From NCBI GenBank assembly GCA_035517655.1, contig DATIYJ010000045.1, positions 1 to 58,937 on the forward strand: 58,937 bases of DNA, given 5' to 3'. The stretch is from Nitrospiria bacterium. GTDB taxonomy: Bacteria; Nitrospirota; Nitrospiria; JACQBZ01. Below are positions 16,239-23,998 of this stretch, one piece after another. Position 1 is the stretch's first letter; every line of letters starts with the position of its first letter. Both the position numbers and the translations under genes were made by a program. Below the pieces are notes generated by a model. It had not been told where the DNA came from, did no database searches, and saw only the letters and a list, made by a program, of their open reading frames with translations.

Positions 16239-17780
16239 ATGAAGCGTTCCCTGTTGATCCGGCCGGGCGACTTAAACGCCTTTTTCGGCCTGATGCTGGA
16301 CAACGTCACCCAGCTGGTCATCCTGAGCGGCATCCTGATCGGCGTGTTCGGTTTTCCGAAGGAGCTGGTCCTGTACAGGATCGTTCCGGGATCGGTGGTC
16401 GGCGTTCTGATCGGCGATCTGGTCTATTCGTACATGGCGCTTCGCCTGGCCCGGAAGACCGGACGTTCGGACGTCACCGCGATGCCGCTCGGGATCGACA
16501 CCATCTCGCTCTTCGCCTTCTCGTTCGGGATCATCGGGCCGGCCTTTGCGGCCACCAAGGACCCCGATGCGGCCTGGCGGATCGCCACGGCGGCGATCGT
16601 CGTCGCGGGAGCGGTCAAAATACCGCTGGCCTTTCTGACCCCCCATCTCCGACGGCTGGTTCCCCGGGCCGGCCTCCTGGGCCCGATCGCGGGCATCGCC
16701 ATCCTTATGATCGGTTTTTTCCCGCTGCTCAAGGTGTTTCACCAACCGATCGTCGGTTTTCTGTCCCTGGTGATCATCCTGACCGGTTTGATCGGACGGG
16801 TGCGGCTGCCCTTCGGCATCCCCGCGGCGTTTGCGGGCGTCGCGGTCGGCATGGCGGTCTATTATTCGCTCTCGGCGGCGGGCCTGATCGTTCCGGATGT
16901 CCGGACCGGCACGGGCGCCGAGTGGCACGTCGCGCTGCCGTGGCCGACGGCCGGATTCATCCGGGGATTGGCCGGGCTGGGACCGTATCTGGCCCTCGTG
17001 CTTCCCTTCGCGTTGACCATCGTGATCGGCGGCGTCGACGTCACCGAGAGCGCCGCGGCCGGCGGGGATGAATACAACGCGCGGGACATCGTGCTGACGG
17101 ACGGCATTTCCACGTTGATCGGCGGACTGTGCGGCGGCGTGCTTCAGACCACGCCGTACATCGGGCAGCCGGCTTACAAGGACATGGGCGCGGGCGCGGG
17201 CTACACGACGGCCACCGCTGTGTTTGTCGGACTGGGCGGGATGCTGGGCTACCTGGCCTGGATCGTGAACCTCATTCCGGAGGCGGCCGTCGCGCCGATT
17301 CTGGTTTTCATCGGTCTTGAAATCCTGGCGCAGGCCTTCTCCGCCACGCCGACGGCTCATCACAAGGCCGTGGCGATCGCCTTTCTCCCGGCCGTCGCCT
17401 ACCTCGTCCTGATCCAGGTCAACTCCGCCCTGACCGGCGCCGGAAGCTCGATGGATCGGCTTACCGGCGACGCGGCCGCGACCTTTCAAGCCGTCACGCT
17501 TCTGGCCAACGGCTTTATCATTTCCTCCCTGATCTGGGCCGCGGCCTTGAGCAAAATCATCGACCGCCGGTTTGCATCCGCGGCCGGGTTTCTCTCCGCG
17601 GGCGCAATCGCGACGCTGTTCGGCGTGATCCACTCCCCGTTTCCGGACGGCCGCCTCTACTGGCCGTGGGCCATCGGATCCAGCGTCCCCATGACGCTCG
17701 CCGCGGCCTATCTCCTCTCGGCGGGCTTGCTGCTGGCCATCGGCAGATTCCATGCAACGGACAAGGACGCATCGACTTAA
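16239..17780 (+). CDS. NCS2-family nucleobase permease
   Basis: Integral membrane transporter of 513 residues in the uracil-xanthine/AzgA superfamily, probably importing a nucleobase by proton symport. Twelve or more hydrophobic helices are visible, with family features such as FFGLMLDNVTQLVIL, DVTAMPLGIDT, GLLGPIAGIAILMIGFFPL, IGGVDVTESAAAGGDEYN and GGLCGGVLQTTPYIGQPAYKD. The ATG at 16239 is chosen over further upstream codons because it follows GGAG and the promoter at 16172-16200 lies upstream of it. The substrate cannot be told from sequence alone. The 3' end overlaps the convergent DUF481 gene by 4 bases. Confidence 0.85.
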   Translation: MKRSLLIRPGDLNAFFGLMLDNVTQLVILSGILIGVFGFPKELVLYRIVPGSVVGVLIGDLVYSYMALRLARKTGRSDVTAMPLGIDTISLFAFSFGIIGPAFAATKDPDAAWRIATAAIVVAGAVKIPLAFLTPHLRRLVPRAGLLGPIAGIAILMIGFFPLLKVFHQPIVGFLSLVIILTGLIGRVRLPFGIPAAFAGVAVGMAVYYSLSAAGLIVPDVRTGTGAEWHVALPWPTAGFIRGLAGLGPYLALVLPFALTIVIGGVDVTESAAAGGDEYNARDIVLTDGISTLIGGLCGGVLQTTPYIGQPAYKDMGAGAGYTTATAVFVGLGGMLGYLAWIVNLIPEAAVAPILVFIGLEILAQAFSATPTAHHKAVAIAFLPAVAYLVLIQVNSALTGAGSSMDRLTGDAAATFQAVTLLANGFIISSLIWAAALSKIIDRRFASAAGFLSAGAIATLFGVIHSPFPDGRLYWPWAIGSSVPMTLAAAYLLSAGLLLAIGRFHATDKDAST

Positions 17781-18508
17781 AACGTATACAGCAACGCCGT
17801 CTTAAACAGCCGGTCGCTTTTCTGAAAACCGGGCGGCGGAAGATTGTCGAAGGCCACATCGAATGAAACTTTCAGGGCCAAATTACCCTTCAGATTTGTA
17901 ATCAACGCCGTTTCTTCGTTGATCACATAATCTTTAGTCTTATTCAGGTCGGGCAGATATTCCACCCATTCATCGAAGCGGCTCGTCTTGGAGAAATTGT
18001 GGGTATACCCGGCAAAAGCGCGCGCGTTCGGGAAACCCCGATCCGGGAACGGATCGACCTGGTCTTCGTGGATATACCCGCCGCCAGCCTCCAGCTTCAG
18101 GCTGTCCCCCTCCGTTTTAATGAGATAGTATCCAAGACCGCCCTGATGCGTATACCTAAACTCGATCCCCTTGAGCGTGTCTCGTTCGGTCTTGTCCAGG
18201 AGAAACAGATAAAACCGATCGGTGAGGTTCTGATCGTATTTGAGCGATCCGAACCAGCTTTCATCCGACGTGACATCTTCCTTCTTTCCGTACAGGGCGC
18301 CGCCTTCCAAGGTCAGCTTGGCGAAGGAGAGGTTCCGTTCAATCTTCAGCCCGCCCGAAAACGTCTGAGACGAGGTATTGCCGGAGGTTTGCAAATAGGA
18401 CAGCTCCATGCTGCCTTTCCACGGCGGCGGGGGTTCGTCCGCCCGGGCCTGGGCGGCGAATACTGCCACGAGGTGAAGCATCAAAATAGAAGAGACGATC
18501 CGTTTCAT
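17777..18508 (-). CDS. DUF481 outer-membrane beta-barrel protein
   Basis: Predicted outer-membrane protein of 243 residues. A signal peptide (MKRIVSSILMLHLVAVFAAQARA) is followed by alternating beta strands, and the protein ends in an aromatic residue (FKTALLYTF), as expected for barrel insertion. The N-terminal WKGSMELSYLQTSGNTSSQT matches the DUF481 family (YdiY-type, salt-induced). The ribosome-binding site GGGAGGA precedes the ATG. It begins 42 bases after the mscL stop on the same strand, so both could form one osmotic-stress transcript; this is an inference. Confidence 0.85.
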   Translation of the reverse strand: MKRIVSSILMLHLVAVFAAQARADEPPPPWKGSMELSYLQTSGNTSSQTFSGGLKIERNLSFAKLTLEGGALYGKKEDVTSDESWFGSLKYDQNLTDRFYLFLLDKTERDTLKGIEFRYTHQGGLGYYLIKTEGDSLKLEAGGGYIHEDQVDPFPDRGFPNARAFAGYTHNFSKTSRFDEWVEYLPDLNKTKDYVINEETALITNLKGNLALKVSFDVAFDNLPPPGFQKSDRLFKTALLYTF

Positions 18509-18550
18509 GCCGTAGTCCTCCCGGTCAAGAGTTCAAGAAGATGGAGCACC

Positions 18551-19003
18551 TTAGGACGACTTCACTCTTTCCACTTGAGCCGTGCAATGGGGACAACGGG
18601 TCGCCTTGATCGAAATAACCGAGAAACAATGGGGGCAATCCCGCGTAGTCGGCCCGGCAGGTTGCGCGGCCGGCTCTCGCTTCAATCGGTTCATCTGGCG
18701 GATCAACATAAAGATGACAAACGCGACGATGAGAAAATCGATCACGGTATTGATGAACACCCCGTAATTGATGGTTGCGCCGCCGGCCGCCTTCGCCTCG
18801 GCCAGCGTCGTATACGATCGTTGGGATAAATTCAGAAACAATCCGGAAAAATCCACATTGCCGAGCAGGAGCCCGATCGGCGGCATTAAGATATCATTGA
18901 CCAGCGAGCTGATGATCTTTCCGAAGGCTCCGCCGATGATGATCCCGACGGCCATGTCCATAACGTTCCCGCGCATCGCGAATTCCTTAAACTCTTTCAG
19001 CAT
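18551..19003 (-). CDS. mscL: Large-conductance mechanosensitive channel MscL with C-terminal zinc ribbon
   Basis: Inner-membrane channel that opens under membrane tension during osmotic downshock, 150 residues. The N-terminal helix and TM1 ([29 protein letters not shown]), the segment [15 protein letters not shown] and TM2 ([18 protein letters not shown]) are all standard. The cytoplasmic tail is unusual: instead of only the helical bundle it carries two CPxC motifs (CPHC, 14 residues, CPHC; about residues 123-143), which should form a zinc ribbon. It starts after a strong AAGGAGGAG site preceded by an AT-rich hairpin. Confidence 0.93.
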   Translation of the reverse strand: MLKEFKEFAMRGNVMDMAVGIIIGGAFGKIISSLVNDILMPPIGLLLGNVDFSGLFLNLSQRSYTTLAEAKAAGGATINYGVFINTVIDFLIVAFVIFMLIRQMNRLKREPAAQPAGPTTRDCPHCFSVISIKATRCPHCTAQVERVKSS

Positions 19004-19016
19004 GGCTGGCTCCTCC

Positions 19017-19034
19017 TTATATATAAATATATAA
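19017..19034 (-). promoter_or_regulatory. AT-only hairpin overlapping the mscL ribosome-binding region
   Basis: Eighteen A/T bases form a perfect inverted repeat (8-base arms, 2-base loop) whose end touches the mscL Shine-Dalgarno sequence. It may be the promoter -10 region, or a weak RNA hairpin that modulates translation start. Confidence 0.4.
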
Positions 19035-19095
19035 TCGACCGCCCATTGATGGAATCGTCATGAAAAAGGGGCTGAACGAAACGAAATCGATGGCT

Positions 19096-19884
19096 TCAGT
19101 TTGTTTCCTGCGGGATGATCCGACGCGCGACGGTGAGGAAGGCCGAATGCGCCACCATCCGATGGTCGGGACGGACGCTGCGTCCCTCGATGTTCCAGGT
19201 GCGAAGGAGTGTCTCGAAGGTTTCGATGAAACCGAAGGCCTTCTCGGCCCGAAGGGCCGCGACGACCTGCTGAACTTGGGGAACGGTCGGGAGCAAACAG
19301 AGAAAAACCCCTCCGGGCCGAAGCGCCGTGACGGCATGCGGGACGACCTGCCAGGGTTCCGGCAAATCCAGCACCAAACGGTCCACCGGCCCGTCCTCGA
19401 TGCCTTCGTAAATATTTTTCAGTCGCACGACCAGGTTCGAGACCGGCCCCAAGAACTGGTTGACATTTTCTTCGGCCCGCCTCGCGAAATCCTCCCGGAC
19501 TTCGTACGAGACCACGCTGCCCTTTTCTCCCACCGAGCGGAGCAGCGCCATCGTCAGCGCCCCGGAGCCGATTCCGGCCTCGAGCACCTTCGCGCCGGGA
19601 TAGATGTCGGCCCACATCAAGATCAGACCGAGGTCTTTGGGGTAGATCACCTGCGCGCCGCGCGTCATTTTAAGGACGTATTCCGCCAGCGTGGGCCGAA
19701 GGGCGATGAACTGCGTTCCGCGGGAGGTTCGGACCGAAACGCCCTCGGGCTGACCGATGAGATCGTCATGTGAAAGCCGCTCGCCGCTGAACTGGAAGAC
19801 GCCGCCCTTTTGCAAAACGATGCTGTACCGCCGGCCTTTACGGCTGACGAGGTGAATGCGGTTACCGGGAAGAAAATCGCTCAT
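19096..19884 (-). CDS. trmI: tRNA (adenine-58-N1)-methyltransferase TrmI
   Basis: Methylates A58 in the T loop of tRNA to m1A; 262 residues. The N-terminal small domain (FLPGNRIHLVSRKGRRY) is followed by the Rossmann methyltransferase domain with motifs IYPKDLGLILMWADI, VLEAGIGSGALTMALL, VSYEVREDFARRAEEN and RLVLDLPEPWQVV, all characteristic of TrmI/TRM61. The start overlaps the stop of the upstream thiolase gene by 4 bases (ATGA). It is the third gene of a sulfur carrier-thiolase-TrmI operon, so two T-loop modifications (at 54 and 58) appear to be made together. Confidence 0.92.
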   Translation of the reverse strand: MSDFLPGNRIHLVSRKGRRYSIVLQKGGVFQFSGERLSHDDLIGQPEGVSVRTSRGTQFIALRPTLAEYVLKMTRGAQVIYPKDLGLILMWADIYPGAKVLEAGIGSGALTMALLRSVGEKGSVVSYEVREDFARRAEENVNQFLGPVSNLVVRLKNIYEGIEDGPVDRLVLDLPEPWQVVPHAVTALRPGGVFLCLLPTVPQVQQVVAALRAEKAFGFIETFETLLRTWNIEGRSVRPDHRMVAHSAFLTVARRIIPQETN

Positions 19885-20783
19885 GGCGCGGTCTTGACCT
19901 TTTCAAGAATCCGGCAGTAGGAGCAGACCGCCGCCGTGGTGGGTTGGCCGCAGCGCGCGCAGGATTGAATCTTTTCATCGGCGCCGGAAAGATCTTCGGC
20001 TTTTTGTCGCTCCAGAAAACCGAAATAGAAGGCGTGCTTCGTCCCGGGCGCGTCCGCCTCGAGCCGGTTTAAAACCTCCTTGTTCACGAGCATCTTGGAG
20101 CCGACGCTCATCGGGCATTCCTCGATGACGTAGTCGATCCTGTTCACGACGGCATAGGCCGTGATCTCGCGCTCGGCGAGACGGTAGAGCGGCTTGACCT
20201 TCTTGACCAGTTTTTCGTGCGTGGCTGAAAGCGCCGGAGCTTGTTTGGCGAGGTAATCCTCCTGCCAGCGAAGGATGTTCCCCAAGAGACGGGAAGCCTC
20301 GTCATCCAAATTATGGCCCGTCGCAAGAACGTCAAACCCGCGGTCATGCGCGATGCGGTTGAAATTGTACCGCTTCATGACCCCGCAGGCGGAGCAGGCG
20401 CTCCGGTTCGTCAACTCGGCGAGTTCCAACACGCCGGCGCCCTCTTCTTCTTGGAGGGAATGAACGATCAATTCAACGGCGCGGGACCGGGCGAAGGCGG
20501 CCGTTTTTCGGTGGGACTCCTCGGAATAATGCCCGATCCCCTGCTGGATATGCAGCCCGGCCGTCTCATAACCCAGCCGCATCAGGACGTCCCAAAGCGA
20601 CAAGCTGTCCTTGCCGCCCGAGACGGCGACGAGAATCCGGTCGCCCGGGTCGAACATCTTGTGGTCATGGATCGCCCGCTTGACTTGCTCGAGGACATAA
20701 TGGTTCAGGCAGGCGACGCAAACCGCCGTGTTGTGCCGGGGTATCTTCAATACCGCTTTGTCACCGCACCGCCGACAACGCAT
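19881..20783 (-). CDS. ttuA: TtuA-type tRNA 2-thiolation PP-loop ATPase
   Basis: ATP-dependent tRNA thiolase of the TtcA/TtuA family, 300 residues. In Thermus TtuA makes 2-thioribothymidine at position 54. Seen here are an N-terminal zinc finger (CRRC and CVAC), the PP-loop VAVSGGKDSLSLWD, a central CSAC plus a later ECPM Cys (three ligands of the catalytic 4Fe-4S cluster), the GHNLDDEASRLLGN motif and a C-terminal zinc finger (CARC, CSYC). Two zinc fingers favour the TtuA/NcsA branch over TtcA. Its start overlaps the preceding sulfur-carrier gene by 23 bases, and trmI follows by ATGA overlap. Confidence 0.9.
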   Translation of the reverse strand: MRCRRCGDKAVLKIPRHNTAVCVACLNHYVLEQVKRAIHDHKMFDPGDRILVAVSGGKDSLSLWDVLMRLGYETAGLHIQQGIGHYSEESHRKTAAFARSRAVELIVHSLQEEEGAGVLELAELTNRSACSACGVMKRYNFNRIAHDRGFDVLATGHNLDDEASRLLGNILRWQEDYLAKQAPALSATHEKLVKKVKPLYRLAEREITAYAVVNRIDYVIEECPMSVGSKMLVNKEVLNRLEADAPGTKHAFYFGFLERQKAEDLSGADEKIQSCARCGQPTTAAVCSYCRILEKVKTAP

Positions 20784-20982
20784 CCAGGTCTCCTCCCGAA
20801 ATCACCGGCCGTATCTCGATCGTATCGTCTTCCCCCAGCGCCTCATCCTCCGTCATCAGCTCGTCCCTCCGGATGACCAACACGGCTTCCGGGAGAAGAT
20901 CCAATTTTTTCAAGAGCTGGCCGACGGTCTTGGCTCCCCGGACCTCGGTTTCGCGTCTCGGATGTTGCAGAACAACACGCAT
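20761..20982 (-). CDS. Ubiquitin-like sulfur carrier (ThiS/MoaD/TtuB type) with extra C-terminal tail
   Basis: Small beta-grasp protein of 73 residues. The pattern TVGQLLKKLDLLPEAVLVIRRDE and EDDTIEIRPVISGG is typical of ThiS/TtuB carriers whose C-terminal Gly-Gly is thiocarboxylated. Position directly upstream of the thiolase gene suggests it is its sulfur donor (TtuB role). Unusually, Gly63-Gly64 are not terminal: nine residues (DLDALSAVR) follow, in the stretch that overlaps the thiolase start. They would have to be removed for activation. A promoter ends 6 bases before the ATG, predicting a leaderless mRNA. Confidence 0.8.
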   Translation of the reverse strand: MRVVLQHPRRETEVRGAKTVGQLLKKLDLLPEAVLVIRRDELMTEDEALGEDDTIEIRPVISGGDLDALSAVR

Positions 20983-20988
20983 GGAGGC

Positions 20989-21018
20989 ATCATACTACCA
21001 AGCCGGGACGCTTTTCAA
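20989..21018 (-). promoter_or_regulatory. Leaderless promoter of the sulfur carrier-ttuA-trmI operon
   Basis: Minus-strand TTGAAA (21013-21018) and TATGAT (20989-20994), spacing 18. Only six bases separate the -10 box from the ATG at 20982, and there is no Shine-Dalgarno sequence. Its -35 box is 3 bases from that of the divergent amgK promoter. Confidence 0.65.
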
Positions 21019-21021
21019 CGG

Positions 21022-21050
21022 TTGACAGAAAAAAGGGTTAATGGCACAAT
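21022..21050 (+). promoter_or_regulatory. Leaderless promoter of amgK-murU
   Basis: TTGACA (21022-21027) and CACAAT (21045-21050), spacing 17. Seven bases separate the -10 box from the ATG at 21058. The -10 box is imperfect (4 of 6). Confidence 0.5.
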
Positions 21051-21057
21051 TTGGACG

Positions 21058-22134
21058 ATGCCGGACCGTGAGACCGTTCTGACCATCCTAAAAACAAAAC
21101 TGGGCCATGACACCGCTTCGAACTTTGCGATCAACGCGCTCCCAGGGGACGCCTCGAACCGGTCCTACTACCGCCTTCGGTACACGAATCGGGGCCGGCC
21201 GGACACGATGATCCTCATGGAACTGGCCGAACCGGAGGCGTTTAAAAAATCGGAAGAAGCCGTTTCGGCATCAACGATCCGGATCGATGAAATCCCGTAT
21301 ATCAACATTCTCCGTCATCTGGCCCGCTCGGACATCGCCGTCCCGAAACTCTTTTATTACGACTCGAAGGCCGGCCTTCTTTTTCTGGAAGACCTGGGCG
21401 ACCAAACACTGGAGAAGGAGCTGAACGCCCGCACGGCGGAGGAAATTCAACAATACTACCGCCTCGCGATTGATGAACTGTTGAAGATTCAGGGCCCGGC
21501 GACTCGGGATCATGACCGAAACTGCATGGCCTTTGCCCGCGCCTTTGACGTGCCTCTCCTCATGTGGGAATTCGATCATTTCCTGGAGTATGGAATCGAG
21601 GCCCGAACCGGGACCTCGATCCACCCGGGGGACCGGGAAACGATGCGCGGGGAGTTTTTAAAGATCAGCGAAACATTGGCCAAGGAGCCCCGATTCATCA
21701 CGCACCGGGACTACCATAGCCGCAATCTGATGGTTCACCGGGATCGCATCCGGTTGCTGGATTTTCAGGACGCCCTGATGGGCCCGTCTGTCTATGACCT
21801 GGCCTCTCTGTTAAGGGATTCTTACGCCGTTCTTCCGGAACGGATGCTGGACGACCTGATCGACTATTACCTTGAGCAGCGGCCGAAGTGGATCGGCGAG
21901 GGTCCGGAAAAACAGGATTGGAAGCTTTTTCGGAAGCGCTTCGATCTCATGAGCATTCAGCGGAACCTGAAAGCGGCCGGACGGTTTGTCTACATCGATG
22001 TCGTGAAAAAAAAGGCGCATCTTCTTCCTTACATTCCGCAGACGCTGGCCTATGTCCGACACAACCTGAATCGATACGAGGAGTTAAAAACGCTGAAGGA
22101 TGTCCTTCAACCTTACGTGGTGGAATTTCAATAA
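21058..22134 (+). CDS. amgK: AmgK-type N-acetylmuramate/N-acetylglucosamine 1-kinase
   Basis: Aminoglycoside-phosphotransferase-fold sugar kinase, 358 residues. AmgK phosphorylates the anomeric carbon of MurNAc (and GlcNAc) released from recycled peptidoglycan. Visible are PGDASNRSYYRL (nucleotide loop), LLFLEDLGDQTLE, the catalytic loop FITHRDYHSRNLMV with the conserved Asp, and RLLDFQDALMGPSVYDLASLL (metal-binding DFQD). The call rests mostly on the next gene, a MurU-like nucleotidyltransferase starting at the base after its stop. The ATG at 21058 fits the leaderless promoter; a short out-of-frame ORF beginning at 21041 overlaps the start. Confidence 0.85.
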   Translation: MPDRETVLTILKTKLGHDTASNFAINALPGDASNRSYYRLRYTNRGRPDTMILMELAEPEAFKKSEEAVSASTIRIDEIPYINILRHLARSDIAVPKLFYYDSKAGLLFLEDLGDQTLEKELNARTAEEIQQYYRLAIDELLKIQGPATRDHDRNCMAFARAFDVPLLMWEFDHFLEYGIEARTGTSIHPGDRETMRGEFLKISETLAKEPRFITHRDYHSRNLMVHRDRIRLLDFQDALMGPSVYDLASLLRDSYAVLPERMLDDLIDYYLEQRPKWIGEGPEKQDWKLFRKRFDLMSIQRNLKAAGRFVYIDVVKKKAHLLPYIPQTLAYVRHNLNRYEELKTLKDVLQPYVVEFQ

Positions 22135-22872
22135 ATGCAAGCAATGATCCTGGCCGCCGGCCTGGGCACCCGTCTCAGGCCGTTAACAAACCATCTTCCG
22201 AAACCGCTCCTGCCGCTCGATGAAAAACCCTTGATCGAGTACACGTTGCACCTGCTCCGGCAATATGGATTGACGGATGTCATCATCAACCTGCATTACC
22301 ACGGGGATAAGATCATGCGCGCGCTCGGAAACGGTTCCCGGTGGGGGATGAAGATCCGTTATTCCGAAGAACCGCAGATCCTGGGAACCGGCGGCGGAAT
22401 CAAAAAGATGGCCCGTTTCTTATCCAACGAACCGTTTCTTGTGATTAACAGCGACATCCTGGTGGAGATCCGACTGGATCGGGTGATCGAATTTCATCGA
22501 CGCGAGAACGCCGCGGCCACACTGGTCCTGCGGGAAGATCCGGAAGTCGATTCATGGGGAGCGGTCGGGATCGACCCCCATAACCGGATCCGTCAGTTGC
22601 TGGGCAAACCGGAATGGACGGGAAAGACCCTCTCAAAAAGGATGTTTGCCGGGATCCATATCATGGATCCCCGCGTGCTTTCCTACATCCCCGATCAAGG
22701 TTTCTCCACCATCATCGATGCGTATGGGAAAATGCTCGAAAAGGGGGAGCCGCTTCTGGGCCACGTGTTTGAGGATTATTGGATGGATATCGGGACCCCG
22801 GAACGGTATCGTCATGCGCAGGATGATCTAAAAGCGGGTAGGTTGCGATTGTCTTACATGCAGGAGGGTTAA
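22135..22872 (+). CDS. murU: MurU-type N-acetylmuramate 1-phosphate uridylyltransferase
   Basis: Sugar-1-phosphate nucleotidyltransferase of 245 residues. With AmgK it makes UDP-MurNAc from recycled MurNAc, bypassing MurA/MurB. The N-terminal signature AMILAAGLGTRLRPLTNHLPKPLLPL is the NTP-binding motif. Other features are NLHYHGDKI, GTGGGIKKMARFL, FLVINSDILVEI (metal-binding Asp) and the C-terminal DYWMDIGTPERY. Its ATG immediately follows the amgK stop, so they are coupled. GlmU-like left-handed helix repeats are absent, as expected for MurU. The 3' end overlaps the convergent GGDEF gene by 4 bases. Confidence 0.85.
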   Translation: MQAMILAAGLGTRLRPLTNHLPKPLLPLDEKPLIEYTLHLLRQYGLTDVIINLHYHGDKIMRALGNGSRWGMKIRYSEEPQILGTGGGIKKMARFLSNEPFLVINSDILVEIRLDRVIEFHRRENAAATLVLREDPEVDSWGAVGIDPHNRIRQLLGKPEWTGKTLSKRMFAGIHIMDPRVLSYIPDQGFSTIIDAYGKMLEKGEPLLGHVFEDYWMDIGTPERYRHAQDDLKAGRLRLSYMQEG

Positions 22873-23831
22873 ATCTTCCCCTTGTTCAACTCTTCTCCGT
22901 TGCTCAATTCGATTCGGTTTCTTCCGCCCCGTTTGGCCTTATAGAGAGCAAAATCGGCGCATCGGACAATATCATCTTTGATGGCGATCAGGGGATCGGG
23001 AAGACCGGAGATCCCGATGCTGACCGTGATGATCCGGTCCGGTGGAAATCCCTGGAAACGGAGAGAGGAGATGCTTTCAAGGATCCGCGTGGCCGGTTTC
23101 ACCGCCTCACGCGAACTGGTCTTGGGAAGCAGGAGGACGAACTCCTCGCCCCCGTACCGGGCCGCCACCTCGATCAATCGAACACTCTGTTTTAAAATAC
23201 CCCCGATTTCGGACAAGACTTTGTCCCCGATCGGATGGCCGTAGGTATCGTTGATCTCTTTAAAATGGTCGATATCCAGCATGAGACAACTCAGGGGTTC
23301 GTTAAACCGCTTGGCGCGTGAGAACTCCTTATCCAGCAGCTCATAAAAATGACGCCGATTGAAAAGACCGGTGCCGGCGTCCGTAATGGCCTTCAGTTCA
23401 ACGTCCTTCAATTGATTTTCGAGCTGATCTTTCACCCCTCGAAGCTCGTCCTCCCGCATCTTGGTTCGAAGACAGACCTGAACGCGGGCCAACAATTCTT
23501 TATCGCTGAACGGCTTGGGAACGTAATCATCCGCGCCGATTTGCAAACCGGCCACTTTGTCTTCCACCGAATTTTTGGAGGTCAGCATGATGACGGGAAT
23601 CGAGCGGGTGGCTTCGTCCCGTTTCAACCACTGGCAGATCTGGGCTCCGGAAAAATCGGGGAGGACGACGTCCAACAATACAAGATCAATGGGCTGTGTC
23701 TTGGCCAACCGGAAACCGGTGCCTCCGTTCTCGGCCAGGATGACTTCGTAGCCTGCCGACTCCACAACGGCTTGGGTCTGTTTGGCCTGGAGTGGATTAT
23801 CCTCGATTACAAGTATTTTTGCCTTGGACAT
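22869..23831 (-). CDS. Response regulator with diguanylate cyclase (REC-GGDEF) domain
   Basis: Two-component regulator that should make c-di-GMP when phosphorylated, 320 residues. The REC domain (residues 3-120) has the acidic pocket IEDN, phospho-acceptor Asp in DLVLLDVVLPDFSG, LTS and the Lys in VPKPFSDKELL. A coiled linker leads to the GGDEF domain (about 150-310) with DAGTGLFNRRHF, MLDIDHFKEINDTYGH and an intact active site YGGEEF. The feedback-inhibition site is RLIE instead of RxxD at the right distance, so product inhibition may be weakened. No histidine kinase is nearby. The closest candidate effector in this window is the PilZ protein at 51.3 kb. Confidence 0.92.
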   Translation of the reverse strand: MSKAKILVIEDNPLQAKQTQAVVESAGYEVILAENGGTGFRLAKTQPIDLVLLDVVLPDFSGAQICQWLKRDEATRSIPVIMLTSKNSVEDKVAGLQIGADDYVPKPFSDKELLARVQVCLRTKMREDELRGVKDQLENQLKDVELKAITDAGTGLFNRRHFYELLDKEFSRAKRFNEPLSCLMLDIDHFKEINDTYGHPIGDKVLSEIGGILKQSVRLIEVAARYGGEEFVLLLPKTSSREAVKPATRILESISSLRFQGFPPDRIITVSIGISGLPDPLIAIKDDIVRCADFALYKAKRGGRNRIELSNGEELNKGKI

Positions 23832-23928
23832 CCGGTGCCTCGACGTTTTCCAGGAAAAATAAATCAGTAAGATGGGTTGACGGATCTTGGAGGTTTTTCA
23901 TGGATAGTTTTATCCTAAGCTTATTTTC

Positions 23929-23956
23929 AGTATAACAGAACCCCACCTCCTGTCAA
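23929..23956 (-). promoter_or_regulatory. Promoter of the REC-GGDEF gene
   Basis: Minus-strand TTGACA (23951-23956) and TATACT (23929-23934), spacing 16. The leader of about 90 bases contains a possible 34-codon upstream ORF overlapping the GGDEF start in another frame. Confidence 0.6.
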
Positions 23957-23998
23957 ACGCGAAAAATATCGTAACTACTTGAAATAAAAGGAGACAAC

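Noticed and set aside
21041-21082. A 13-codon ORF (ATG at 21041) overlapping the amgK start
   Set aside because: Too short to support, lies mostly within the -10 region, and would not be transcribed from its first codon.
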